Below, one piece after another: positions 25,604 to 36,976 of a stretch of 64,000 bases of DNA. Within the stretch, counting starts at the first letter, position 1. Every line of letters starts with the position of its first letter. Source of the DNA: Ifrita kowaldi (Eukaryota; Chordata; Aves; Passeriformes; Cinclosomatidae); assembly GCA_013398055.1 (NCBI GenBank), contig VZRS01014563.1, positions 599,079-663,078 on the forward strand. The letters run 5' to 3'. The notes under the pieces were generated by a model. That model was not told the DNA's origin. It did not search any database and was given only the letters and a program-made list of their open reading frames with translations. A program made the translations under genes and the position numbers.

Positions 25604-25815
25604 AAACCACCAAAAGCGCCGTCTCCTTTTCCGCAGCCCAGGGCGGTCCCTGCTCTGAGCGCTCCAGCCCGGGGCGAGGGGAGGGAGCGCCGGGCACTGG
25701 GGGCATCGCTCGGGGTGCCCGGGGTGCTTCTGTGACTTAACAGTGACATCCAGCGGTCACTCGGGTCCCTCTGACACCGGCCTGCCCGGGAAACTCCGCA
25801 AAGTCCTTTTTTTCT
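25604..25815. promoter_or_regulatory. CpG cluster, candidate small CpG island
   Basis: About 17 CpG dinucleotides in roughly 200 bases by hand count, against a CpG-poor background on both sides. The block is GC-rich (GCGCC, CCGGGGCGAGG and CGGGGTGCCCGGGG words). The minus strand is open for 84 codons, but the composition explains that. It could be a promoter-associated CpG island, an orphan island or part of an enhancer. No first exon, TATA box or initiator can be assigned. The AT-rich element directly downstream (25900-26060) makes a compound regulatory region plausible. Confidence 0.4.
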
Positions 25816-25899
25816 CATTTAAAAGTCGGGATATTTGTGCATCAGCAGGCGCTGAGCCAGGAGCGAGCTCCTTCCCCCTGCTCGGGATGTTCTAACTCA

Positions 25900-26060
25900 G
25901 CTGCTCAGCTACATTAGTCTGTGCCTTCAGCTTTTGGCTGAAACCTCGGAGTATCAAATAATCTTAAAATCACCCTGGTTCGCCTCACTTTTATAACCCC
26001 CATGTGTTCGCAGCATCATGAATATTATTCATAATTAAGCTGCTATGAATGTAAAAATCA
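25900..26060. promoter_or_regulatory. Candidate conserved element next to the CpG cluster
   Basis: Unique sequence with a 7 bp inverted repeat with a one-base centre at 26018-26032 (ATGAATA-T-TATTCAT), which looks like a POU or homeodomain dimer site. TAATTAAGC follows immediately. No simple repeat and no open frame. Single short palindromes of this size occur by chance in 64 kb, so the case rests on clustering and on the CpG block beside it. Confidence 0.3.
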
Positions 26061-27699
26061 AAACCCTATGAAACATCAGACCACAGAAACTTTTCCTTCT
26101 ACTAGTTATCACACTAAACACAAAAATAAGCAGTTTTCATCTCAAGTTTAACACTACAGGCATATTTTTACATGATAATTTGGTTTTCAAAAAAAGTCTA
26201 ACTGTGAAGTTTAATGATACCAAATGAAGCAGCTTGTCAGTTCATATTTATATTCAATTCTGAGCTTTCACAGTTCCCAGTGTGTTTCTTTAGTATTTTG
26301 TTGAAGATATTCTGACAGTCTTTCTCAAAACTGTCTCTAGGAAAAGCAGCATGAAAACCTGCATAGAAACAAAAATCTTCCTACGCTCCTGGCTTGGGGT
26401 TTGGTTGGTTGAGGAGGAGACCTTCATTTCCTACATGCTTGTGAGGCTGATGCTCAAAGGCTCGAATGTTTGGTAGTTGCTTTTCCTACAAGCCATGAGT
26501 GGTTGCACCAAAGCCCCGGAGGAGTCACCAGAGGTTAAAAATACAGAAATCAGAAGTATGGGAAGCTGCAGCCACCAGAGCACTGCTGAATGCACAAATG
26601 AAGGTCAGGTAGCAGTTTTGGGGCTTCCCTCTCCCCTTTTTGTCCCCTTATCCTGGTTGCACACCCAGGAGATGAGGTGTTTGGTGTTGGTTTCCAAGTG
26701 CTGCTCTCAATGCCAAGACGGATGCAGCCTGCCAAGGCTTCCACCTCCCGGGTCACAGGACCTGCCTTACCACAGGTAGCAGCACCTGAGCCATTACTCA
26801 TCATCTGTTGCCACACAGTGACAAATAAGGGTCACTTCCCTGCTGACAGGGGGTGGCAGGGGAAGGTCTTACTCCTGCCCTCATCCTAGGTGGGAACACG
26901 TCACAGAGCCCAGCCTGGCTGCTTTATTTAAAGCAAGATTTCCCCTGTGGTTCCCACAAAAGCCATATGCACTCTGAATGAGCCTGCTGTTGCTCCCCAA
27001 ATCCCTTCTCCCCCTCAGCAGGATAGAAAGAAAGGATGTGCCCAAAAGCACAGGCACATCCCAACACAGAGCTGTGCAAGATGCTCACTGAGGGTGGGGA
27101 AAGAAAAACCTGGGCATGAACCCTGCCTCTCCTAAGTAGAACCTCCCACTGCTTTGCACTTCAAATTCAGTGCAAAACCTTCATCCTGTTGGAGAGCTCA
27201 AAACCTCCTCAACCAGCCCCACTCTCAGAGAAGGTGACTCCATGTCACAGGCAGTGCAAGCAGCAGCCCCATGTCAGGAGCCAGAAGATGTATTTCTTCC
27301 TAACACAAGATATGGTGGGTCTAAAATGACTGCAACTGCCATCACACTAAAAAATATGTCTGCTGCCTTTAGGGTTTTGATGTGAGGCGTTCCTTTCAGT
27401 CTCTCCTTAGCTGACAGCTGCATTTCATGGCCTCATGTCCACTCCAGAAACAAAAGCAATGTTTTCATCTCAACAGCCAAGAGTGGATGACCTCCCTTGA
27501 AGCACCTCCTGATTCATGGGTGTTCATTTGTCCTGCCTTGCCTGTTCTCTCTCTATCCCCCGGCAGGAACCAGCACACAAGGTGACTGGAGCTTGGGTCC
27601 ATCCCTCTGTGTGGCTTTGGGTGAGTCACTTTGCTCCCTGCCGTGCTTTGCTGTGCAGGGGTGGGGTGGGGATTGCAGAGGTGGAGGAGGTGAAACAAC
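26061..27699. other. Non-coding stretch
   Basis: No gene recognised. Moderately GC-rich unique sequence from about 26500 to 27250 with overlapping short frames on both strands. Confidence 0.6.
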
Positions 27700-27759
27700 T
27701 GGCGCCGTGAGTGGGGGTCTCAGCAGTGACTGGCACCGTGCATGGGGGTCTCAGCAGTG
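27700..27759 (+). repeat. 31 bp tandem duplication (two copies)
   Basis: Two head-to-tail units, 27700-27730 and 27731-27759, match at 26 of 29 compared positions. Both carry a GGGGGTCTCAGCAGTG core. The match is far too long for chance. It is a local duplication or the seed of a minisatellite. No third copy is seen on either side. Confidence 0.85.
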
Positions 27760-27879
27760 GTCCCTGTCCCCTCGTGTGGCCAGCACTGCCCATCTCTGGG
27801 CTGCAGGAGCAGAACCAGCACCTCCAGCAGTTCCGCCCGCAGGAAGCGCGTGCTAATTCCTGATCGGCTTTTAATGATC

Positions 27880-28290
27880 CCAAAGCCCGCTACTGACTCA
27901 GGCGACAGCTAAATTTATCCCAAGGTTAGGGTGACTCTGCTGAACTGAAATCTATTTAAAGTCAAAGTAAGCACTTCAGAATAACAAGTTGTTATACAAC
28001 TCCAGAGACCAGGCAGCTTCCCGTCTTCTTTTTTTAATGCAAAAGATAACACATTTCCGTATTTTGTACGTGCTAATTGTTGGGAACACTGTCAGATGGT
28101 TCAGCAAATTGGAAATGACAACATCAACCTGTTCAATCCATTAAAATCTCTCCAGGATCGTAAGGGACATTGTCAGCCAAGTGATGCTGGCACCCCTGTG
28201 GTAAAGCCATCTTGATTCTTATTAATGACTGGCTTTACAAACGAGCAGATTTCCTCAGCGTGCCCTGCTCCATCACATTATCCAGGAGGG
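27880..28290. promoter_or_regulatory. Candidate conserved non-coding element
   Basis: Unique, non-repetitive sequence with balanced composition and scattered AT-rich cores (GCTAATTGTTGGGAAC near 28072, TTATTAATGACTGGC near 28219). It includes a 9 bp stem with a 20 base loop (arms 28201-28209 and 28230-28238). Stems of this size are expected several times by chance. No open frame of note. Confidence 0.2.
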
Positions 28291-30384
28291 GCAGGAGCAC
28301 AATGTAAGGAAACCCAGAGGTAAAAGAGAAGACTCTCACCCCAACGCAGACTTAATGAAGAGAACAGATGAGTAAAATTCAAATAAGTCCCAGGCCACGT
28401 GGCCAAGATAAAAGGCTGGGAATAGCTTTCTCCTTGTTCAAGGTCCGCTGCAGGAGTTTAAAGGGAATACAGTGCAGATTCTGGACCAGGTTTTTATAAG
28501 AAAGAAGTGGTATCTTTTGGAAAAACTCTTGAGTCCCACCTTCAGGAGAAGCTAAGGAAAACAACAACCCCAAATCTCCAAACCAAAGCAGCTGTAATTC
28601 AGCTCTGGGCAGTCATTCAGGGGAGTCAGTGTTTAATACCTTGACCTGGACCTTAGCTCCCTTGTGCAGAAACACAAGCCAGCTCCAGTCCAAAAAGCTG
28701 TAGAGATAAGTTAGTGCTGTGCTATGCCCAAGCCAATATATTGTAGTATTTATTTCCACTAGTATTTATTACCTTGGCTGTGGTATTTCCCAAAAGCAGA
28801 AAGCAGCTGTGTCTAACTTCCACACCAGAATTTTCAACTAGCCAGGACTGAAGGCAGAAAAAAACTTGCATCTGTTTTCATCCATCCTGATAGACACATC
28901 CAAAATCACTTTGCTTTTGAAAATGTTGTCATAAAGCTGTTAATTCATTGTAGCTGTGAGATCTTCAGCCCATCCAAGAGCTGAATGTGAAGATCCTGTA
29001 TGTCACCCAGCTCATCATGAGCAGGGCCCATTCCTCCTCACAGTACAGTAGCACTGTCATAAAAAAACCCAATATCTCATTGTCCTAATATTGATGGTTC
29101 TCTAATACAAAAATAATAATTTTTTCACCTCCCTATTATTTCTGCACTCTTCTTGTCTCTGCAATGTTGCAGTGGGTATGAAAGCCTGTTGGGATGGATC
29201 ACAGATAGAGACAGCATTAGTTTAAAACAGTGATGGAATAATGGCCATGACACAGGGGAGAAACACAAGGCTGCTATTTAAGAGCAAAATTCCCATTGTT
29301 TTGTGTTTTAGGACTGTGGAACATGTCCCAGGAATGGCACATTTTCTCCTTTGATATCCCCAGCTGCTCCATGTTAGTGTCTCATGAGCCAGGCTGTTGC
29401 AGACTGTTAGTATTTCTTTATCTTCCATTTATGCCATCTTGTTTGCTCTCCTGGGCTGCTTCAAGGCAGGCTGACATTGCCAGGGAGATTTACTGCATGT
29501 ACTTTGTATACACTTTAATTAGGTCTCTATTCATGCCTCTCACCTGACACTTACATAAGAAATCACTCATAAAGTGCTCGCACAGGACGCAGATCAATAC
29601 ACGTCTCAGCTGCACGGTGACTTTCAGGCTGAAATTAAGTGCCTGCACTTCCTCAGGCTGTGTCCACCTCTGTTTTACAGGCTTTGAGACACATGGGTTT
29701 GTTCATGGGATTTTCTGCAGCCAGGCTCAGCATCCTTTGGTCACACAGAGGCAGCAGCTGCCCCAAGCACAGGGGCATCAGCACATCTGGGATGGAGGAG
29801 GAGATTCCCTATCTCCTCTCATTTTGACACACAGCACCTGCAGCCAAGCAGGTGTGCAGAAATTAAGGCTTTAAACAAGGAATTGTTTCTTTTTGTCACT
29901 CCAATTTCACTTTATTAGAGCTCCTGACAGCTTTAAGCTTCAAACATAGCTGGTAAGAGTAGCTAAAACATGTTACTATTATAACATTGTCACTTCAATT
30001 TTTGCCGGTGTTTCTAATAGAAATCTAAATGATAAGGTGTTTAACTTTCATGCTCCATCAGCATGAGGCAGAAAAAATACAGCTGCCTATATCAAGGTCT
30101 AGCACTCTGGAAAGGGCCCCTTTGGAGAGGGGATTGTCTCTCAGCTGTCGGGTTAAATGACTTTTCCTCACCCTGGCTGGGAGGGGCCTCCCATTCACTG
30201 GGCAGATCATCCCCAGAGCAGGAAGGATGGATAATTTTTCTGTTTCAGGGTGGATGTTCAGCTTGTGGCAGCACTGTGCCCTTGTGCAGCCCAGCCCAGC
30301 CCACTGCTGGCAGCAAGGCTGAGCTGTGAGCTTGCCTCTGAGTGAGTTTACACCCTAAACCCTGCTCTGTTTCTCTTCTTGCAG
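28291..30384. other. Non-coding stretch
   Basis: No gene recognised. Low-complexity content is minor. Confidence 0.6.
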
Positions 30385-30633
30385 CCTTGTGAGTACAGAA
30401 CCTATGAGGAGAGGCTCTTCCTAAACTTAACCTCCCAAGTCACATGGAGGAGAGCCCAGTGCAGTCTTTATTTCCAGGCAGAGGGAGGTGAGAACCTGCA
30501 GGAACAGGGTGTCACCAAGTGTGCAAGACACGTGGGTATCTACAGAGAAAAACAGCATCTGAAGTATAATCCCCTCCAGAAAAAGAATTTCTTCCATACG
30601 AAGTTTATATGGAAAAATTTTAATAAACCCTGA
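30385..30633 (+). other. Weak exon candidate with acceptor, donor and AATAAA
   Basis: A near-ideal 3' splice acceptor (TGCTCTGTTTCTCTTCTTGCAG, described here as 22 bases ending at 30384: long pyrimidine tract then GCAG) is followed by a frame open from 30385 to a TGA at 30631-30633. A consensus donor GAG|GTGAGA lies at 30487/30488, which would define a 103 base internal exon. Alternatively AATAAA at 30622-30627 could end a terminal exon. The predicted peptide matches no family I know. A non-coding RNA exon is as likely as a coding one, and chance is likelier than either. Confidence 0.15.
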
Positions 30634-31419
30634 AAAGAGACATGGCCTATCTAAACACAGACTTGCAAAAATACAGGAATATACTTGAGAGCTGCAGGGT
30701 TTTCTCATTTTTCAATTAACAAGTGCATAGTAGAGCTCAACTTACTATTTTCTGGGGATTTTTTAAAGAAGATACCTGGGTGCATGCATTCAAACATGCT
30801 CAGGAGATACCATCAGTCATTTCCTGAGTTTTCCTTCATACTCTCCATTTCATTTTCATGAGTCCTTTTCCTCTCAGCTGTGACATTCAGCTCCAGAGCT
30901 CTTTCTCCTGCTTCCTGGCCCCTTGAGAGCCACTTGCACTTCAAGAGTCTTCTTTTGAGAAGGGAGAAATTTCATCAAAGGAAACAATTTTGACAAATGT
31001 GGACTGCACTGAGGAAGGTGACTAAATGGAGGTGGGAAGCCTAACTTTTCACTCTAATTTGGGCTCCCTTTTCTTGGACTAAAAACCAAACTCTTTTTTG
31101 TGTTCAATGAATGGTCCCCACAGGCTGTTTCCCCTTCTCAGAGACATCCATCGATAAATCCTTTCCAACCAGCAGCATTATTAAAATCTAATCCGAAATC
31201 ATCACACTGTAATCTACAGGATTGCTTCCATGTGATACAAACAGCAGCACTGTTTTAAAGAGCAGAAATGAAAGATTAAACTTCCTGCATCTGGACACTC
31301 AAAATCTACATTTGAAGTCTCAACATCAGGAGTCAATTTTGAAATCTTCAAATCCAGAGAACTTTGGGGGGATTCCCATTCTTACAGTTCAGAGGAAAGG
31401 CACCCTCAGCACATGAGCA
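30634..31419. other. Non-coding stretch
   Basis: Nothing recognised. Confidence 0.6.
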
Positions 31420-31575
31420 CATCCAGTAGATAATCTCAAGGTGGAAATTAATTTGTAAGCAGTATAATAGTTCCATTAATAAGATTAATGCCAGGTACAG
31501 CTCTATAGATTATTGAAAAGACAAAGTGGCCTGATCCATGCAGTTAGAACCTGCATTAATTAGGATACTCACCTG
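31420..31575. promoter_or_regulatory. AT-rich homeodomain-site cluster
   Basis: Several TAAT/ATTA cores lie in non-repetitive sequence, including TTCCATTAATAAGATTAATG near 31471 and CTGCATTAATTAGGATACTC near 31551. No open frame. Regulatory role is inference from motif density only. Confidence 0.2.
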
Positions 31576-32063
31576 ACAGTAATGGTTACATCAAACAGAT
31601 CAAGGGACTCAATCTCCTCTCATCTCATATTTCTTTCTGGGTTGTGCTGTCAATAGCTTTATCAGTTTTCCTCTGCCATACATATTCAGGAAGAATAATG
31701 TTGCTCTGACACGCAGTGTAAAAACACTTCTTTCTCCATCTCTGTTCTGATCTAAGTGATAATCAGCATCAGGTTTTTGTGTTGACTTATTTGAACTAGG
31801 GAAAAACCCAGAGGTCTGGTGGGTGTGAAATAGGGCAGCACTGGCTCCCCTTGTTTGAGCACTGGAAAAAGCAGAACGCACCATCTCTTTTCATCCTGGT
31901 GTCTGCAGATTGCCCTCCATTAAGTAAATGGAGGAGGTCAAAAAACAACCCAGGCAGGAGACAACATACTTCCATAACCCAGAAATCCTCCCGAATGTCT
32001 AAAACAAACCCAAATAACACACTGCTCAAGCTGAGCATGCAGCTCAGACCCACGGTGTGCTGC
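31576..32063. other. Non-coding stretch
   Basis: Nothing recognised upstream of the inverted repeat. Confidence 0.6.
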
Positions 32064-32143
32064 TGCTTTGCCCTGCAGTGGGGCACGGCCCTGGCCCCAG
32101 GACAGGGCACACACAGAGAGCTGCCCCACTGCAGGGCAAAGCA
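32064..32143. repeat. Perfect 22 bp inverted repeat with 36 base loop
   Basis: The left arm (32064-32085, starting TGCTTTGCCCTG) and right arm (32122-32143) are exact reverse complements over 22 bp. The loop (32086-32121) holds a second perfect 6 bp stem, 32088-32093 with 32103-32108, so single-stranded DNA or RNA from here would fold into a long nested hairpin. In random sequence a 22 bp perfect match at this spacing is expected well under once in 10,000 windows of this size. It may be a fold-back from a template-switch or palindromic duplication, a small inverted-repeat element or a hairpin RNA precursor. The sequence alone does not decide. Confidence 0.9.
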
Positions 32144-33420
32144 AAATCCTCCTGCCCAGGATCCAGCTCCTGCGTCCTGCTGATGCAGGGCCCAACACAC
32201 GGGGACGGATGAGGCCACTGGCACCTGGTCAGTGTCCCCTTGCCTGTGTCCCCCAGGACAACTCCCTGTTTTCAGCCACACATGAGCCTTCCCTCGCTCT
32301 GTTCTGCAGCAGTGCTGGGAGGGTTTCTGTCGCGCAGCGAGTCAAGCACCGAGTGCCACATCCCCTAACAACCATCCTTGGGGAAGGAAATCACTCTGTT
32401 CTGCTCTGTTGTACTCATTCCCAATTACGAGCCAAGTATCTCAGTCATGAATGTCAAAACAGAGAGTATCTGGTTAAATGATACAAGATAAGAGCAGTTA
32501 AGCCATAAGCTGTCATGCACCCAGAAGTGATTGACAGGGAAGCTGTCTCCTGATGGTACCTGGGAATTAGCAGAATGCTTAAGGTGAAGTTATGTCTGCT
32601 TAGCAGAGCCCCTGTTGTTCCACGTTAGATGTAATTCTGGCAGAGCTGCTGTTACAACACACTATTTTCTTTTCTTTTTTTTTTTTAACAAAGATTACCA
32701 TGGTTCTGTATCTTTCTAAAAACGTATTGGGCCCTCTAACCCGCTGTGATTAATTTCCAAAAACCAAAGCTACAGTTTAGACTAAAGAAATGCTCCATTT
32801 TTAATCTCTGCATCCCACGAAGCATGTTGTGCTCAGAACCACGGCTTCCTTTTGAGGGACGGGTACCCTGGGTTCCCGTGAATGGTGAGCCCTAGAAACA
32901 GTGAGACTCTCCTTTGATTTCTGTCTGCACAGAGTTTTGGCCGCTGCTAGTGATGCCCAGCTGTGAGATTAATGTGTCATTCTTGTTATGTCAGAATTAC
33001 TGGCGTGCTGTTCTGTCATTTTGCTGAGCTGCAGGAGCTGCTGGGCAGCTCTGGATTCTCTCCAGAGGGGATGAAAGGAAGGATCAGGCGAGCTACAATT
33101 GGGGAATCTGCGCTTGAGATTTTGCCACTCGAGCTCTCAGAGTCACCTGCTTCGTTTGGACAGGTGCTAAAATCACTTCTGCCTCCTCCATTACTGTGAA
33201 GGTGTTTGCTGAGAGCTTACAGATGGGAAGGGATGGCCAGGTCAGCCAAAACCAATTTAGCTACACGGCTGCCCCAAGCCCTGATCTATCCTAACACACT
33301 GTTGGACCCATCTTCTTCCCTGCACCCACCAAACCACTGAGCAGGACGTGGCTGAGGGCTGGCACAGGTCTGTGCTCAGAGCAAGGGGCTCCATCCACAC
33401 CCTGGGTGTGAGCTACAGAT
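32144..33420. other. Non-coding stretch
   Basis: No gene recognised. A T-rich run of about 12 bases is present at 32675-32686. Confidence 0.6.
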
Positions 33421-33655
33421 TCACAGAATATCCTGAGCTGGAAGGGACCCATAAAAGACCAAAGTCCAACTCCTGGCCCTGTGCAGGACACCCCAACAAC
33501 CCCACCCTGTGCCTGAGAGTGTTGTCCAAATGCTCCTTGATCTCTCTCAGGTTGGTGCTGTGACCACTGCCCTGGAGAGCCTGGAGTGCTCAGCCATGCT
33601 CTGGGGGAAGAACCTTTTCCTAATATCCAGGCTAAACCTCCCCATGATGCCATGA
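33421..33655 (-). mobile_element. CR1 LINE, 3' fragment (no. 3), reverse orientation
   Basis: Read on the plus strand this starts with TCACAGAATATCCTGAGCTG and GGAAGGGACCC, the reverse complement of a CR1 3' end. It continues with the TCCAACTCCTGGCCCTG block near 33464, GTTGTCCAAATGCTCCTTGA near 33521, the GGTGCTGTGACCACTGCCCT block near 33553, and GAAGAACCTTTTCCTAATAT near 33607. The subfamily differs from the other two copies. Old, truncated and inactive. The right boundary is approximate because similarity fades after the ATGATGCCATGAG segment. Confidence 0.9.
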
Positions 33656-36600
33656 GCAGGTGCCTCAGAAGCAGAGGGGTGCAACAGCACAGGAGCACAA
33701 GGATGGGATAGGGGAATGTGAATTTCCGCTGTTATAATGACTGCTAGAATAAGAGTGGAAGAAATAACTAAAAATATCCCAAACCACGGTAGCTGTGTGT
33801 TGAGTCCTTCCTTCAGGTCTGGAATTTCCACAATCAGCTATGCTGAGAAGAGTCCCACTTCCAGCCCACGTACCCACCAATTGTATTGCCCCACAGAAAT
33901 TCAGATTTTTTTTCTGAGTGGAGGGGAAGTTGTAAAGATCTTTGGATGTTCTTCTGTCTGATTATAAAGAAAAGAAATCTTACAAAACAGTCGGGAGGGC
34001 TGTCAGTACAGTTTTACAAACCTGAACTGTAATTTCTTGTGCGTTTATGCCCAATCATTTGCAGCATGTTGGAGACAAACACCTGAACCCCCTGCATATC
34101 CAATTGCACAATTGGCCAACAAGGCTGGAGTATCAGCTCTGATCCCAGACACATTCGATTTTATAGAAGAGTTGCTCTAACACAGCTTTATGAGAACTAA
34201 ATCCCACTCTGGATATTTCCAGAGCAGCAAGCATCTGGGGTCAATTTGCACTGTTCAGACTGAAAGCGAAATTTGGCCATTTTGCTGAGAGCACTTTCCT
34301 TCGGGCACACAGAGACCCCAGAGAGTCCCTCAGCAAAGGGGGGTGCTGGGAGGAGGCTGAGCTTCTTCATCCTGCTCTTCAACCACATTTCCACGGTACT
34401 TGGACACCCTGAGAGGTTCAGGAGCCTCCCACCAGTTCCAGGTGCTCCAGGGATGCCCTGTACAAGCTCTGGTGTCTGATGCTCCCTCACACTTCTCTGT
34501 TTCTCCAACACATATTTGAACTCTGCCCATGGTGTTTGTCGAGCAGTGAGGTATTTGGATAGCATTTGAGTTCGCTGTGTCTGAAATGTTCTGACTGCAC
34601 AAAATTGTCAGGACTGAAGATTATATTAACCATAAACTCGCAGAGGGAAATCTCCCAGCCATGCACACTCGAATGGACTTGCTAAGTGCTCAGGCCAGGA
34701 ACCCTTTCAGTCCAAGTTCATGATTCAGTGAACCAGCCCTGAAATGCAATTTCAACCCTGAAAGTGAGATATGCTCTCATTTCACTCCCATTTCTGCAGA
34801 GCTTGCTTTTTTTTTTTTATCCTTTTTTAAGTTTTTCTGCCCTGGTGTTTATGCCCTGATTGGGCTTGTTCTCCATTGCAAAGAGTTCTATACTTGACAA
34901 AAGAACACTGTGGGCAGCCTGGAAGGTGTCTTAGGAGGTCTTGAACATTACCAGAAGGCCTAAGGAGGAACAATTTAGCTGGCAGATAAATCACTGTAAC
35001 AAGTGACCTGACATTTCCTTCACGTTTGACCATGTTGCACAGTGAAAATTGACAAAATCCTGTTCCCACTGAAAATATTTTCTCCTGGTTGTGTAGCTGG
35101 TTAATCCTTAAAAAACACCCAGATTTTCCATCCCATCACAGGGGAGCTCAGCTGTAGCTGTGTGCTCATTATTCCTAGCTGGCTGGAGTTATTATTCAGC
35201 TGTTCTCATTCCCAGCTATTGTTCTAGTTCACCTTAAGCCCGTTACACTAAAAACATCTTGGAGAATGGCAGTGGCACCATTTTCTGGGCAGTTGAGGAC
35301 TTGAAAACATGAAAGCCAAACAGGCAGCTGGAGTCAATCTGCAAAAGTCAGCTCAAAATCAATAAGATGATACATTTCAGGTGAGAGGATGCTGAATAGT
35401 TATTTTAAAATGCCTTGGGATTAGACAAAATGCACTTCCCATCCCATTCATCTATAATAAGTTGTTGGCAATTTCTGCATGATTGAATTTCATTTCATAT
35501 CTAGGTTGTATATATATATAAGGTTCACCTGCAACTGTATTTTTTTTTTTTGGTCCACAGATTATTTTGAAATATTTTGGTGGGTTGTTTTTTTTTTTAA
35601 TAAAATAGTATCACCCAGAGGGCAACTGGAGCACGTAGTTCTCTGGGATGTGCCTCCTGTTGAAGAGCTCTGCTTGTAAATAAAATTGTCCTTTTGGGGA
35701 TGACGGATGAAATACACTATGTGAGAGGGAAGCCAGGGGAGTTGGCTGTGGGATGTGATGGTTTGCAATCCTGACAGCTTCCCTGAGGGCACAGGAGCAA
35801 ACCCCAGTTAGTGCTAGCTCTGGGTACCCCAGAAATGTGTGGGCACCTGCACAAAACAGCACTGTCTGGGGGCGTGGGGGGAATAATAAGAGCTCATTCC
35901 CACAGTAATTTAGTTAGCTCCATGATTAATGATTGATGAAGAAAAGGCTAGCAAGCTCAGTAAAGAGAAAATGCAGGGGCTTCTTTATTTAATTTCCCTC
36001 CAGTTCGTTTGGGCAGTGTGTGCACACTGGAGGCGAGCTGACTGAGTTTAAGGGATTTTTTCCTGTGTCTTTGCAAAATTTTAACTGAGCCTGGAGTGTT
36101 CAGGATCTCCTCTGGAACTCAGTGCTGCAGTGTGAATAGGAAGGGCTGCCGTGGTGGTCCAGGCTTGGAGGGCTCAGTGTTGGAGCATCACAAGGATGTG
36201 ACAGGTTTCCTCTTGTCTTGGGGTGACTCCATCATGTATATCCCCTATCACGGCTTTATGCCAAACGCTTAATTTTGTGCCTTTTCTGTGCCTTTAAACT
36301 GAGCTTGAGAGGGAAGAAAAAAAAAGGANTCCTCCAGAAAGGGCATGGAACAGGCACGGGGTCCCTGCAGCTTCCAGCCTGGTCCTGCCCACCCAACTGC
36401 TCTTCCCTGACCTCGGGAGCAGGCAGAGCTCGGGTCACAGCTCCTGCACAACTGAGTGTTTATGATCCAACACTTTCCCAAACTCTCTGGGATGCAAACC
36501 TGATTTCCTTGTTTACCCTCAGCTTCCAAGTTTCCCACAACAAAAGTCAGCCCATGTTGGGAAAACCCCCACCACCTGGGTGTCTGTTAGTCCCATGCTT

Positions 36601-36976
36601 TTCCAGGGTCACCCTCTGCTGCAAACAAATCTGTCAGTCTCTGGGGTTACTGATCATTTCAGTGCGTGATTAGTATAATGAGGGGGGAAAAAAAAAAGCA
36701 GCATAAAGATATACATTTTGCCTCCAGTAATTCCTCCATCTGTTGATAGGCCTAGCAGGGTGTGATGCTCAGCCTCTACAGATTTCAAATTAAAGGTTTG
36801 CCAAGACACTCAACTGAGTTAAAGGCAAATCAAATACAGCAGCTTCAGAAAATTGCAACCACCCCATTGTTTCACTTTCACAGCCTCTATTTCAAGCCGC
36901 CTGATTTTTAAGCAAAGCAAGATTCAGCTTAGTGTTTTAATAGTATGAGATTCAGAGCATTAATTAGGGGTGGGAC
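33656..36976. other. Non-coding stretch
   Basis: No gene recognised. T-rich runs near 34807-34818 and 35540-35598, a (TA)n run at 35509-35520, and one unresolved base at 36329. The minus frame at 34197-34565 (122 codons) has ordinary-looking codons but no domain, no splice context and overlaps an open plus frame. Confidence 0.6.
35509..35520. repeat. (TA)n simple repeat
   Basis: Twelve bases of alternating T and A. Confidence 0.8.

Noticed and set aside
28201..28238. 9 bp perfect stem with a 20 base loop as a possible small hairpin RNA
   Set aside because: Too short for a microRNA-like stem and within chance expectation.
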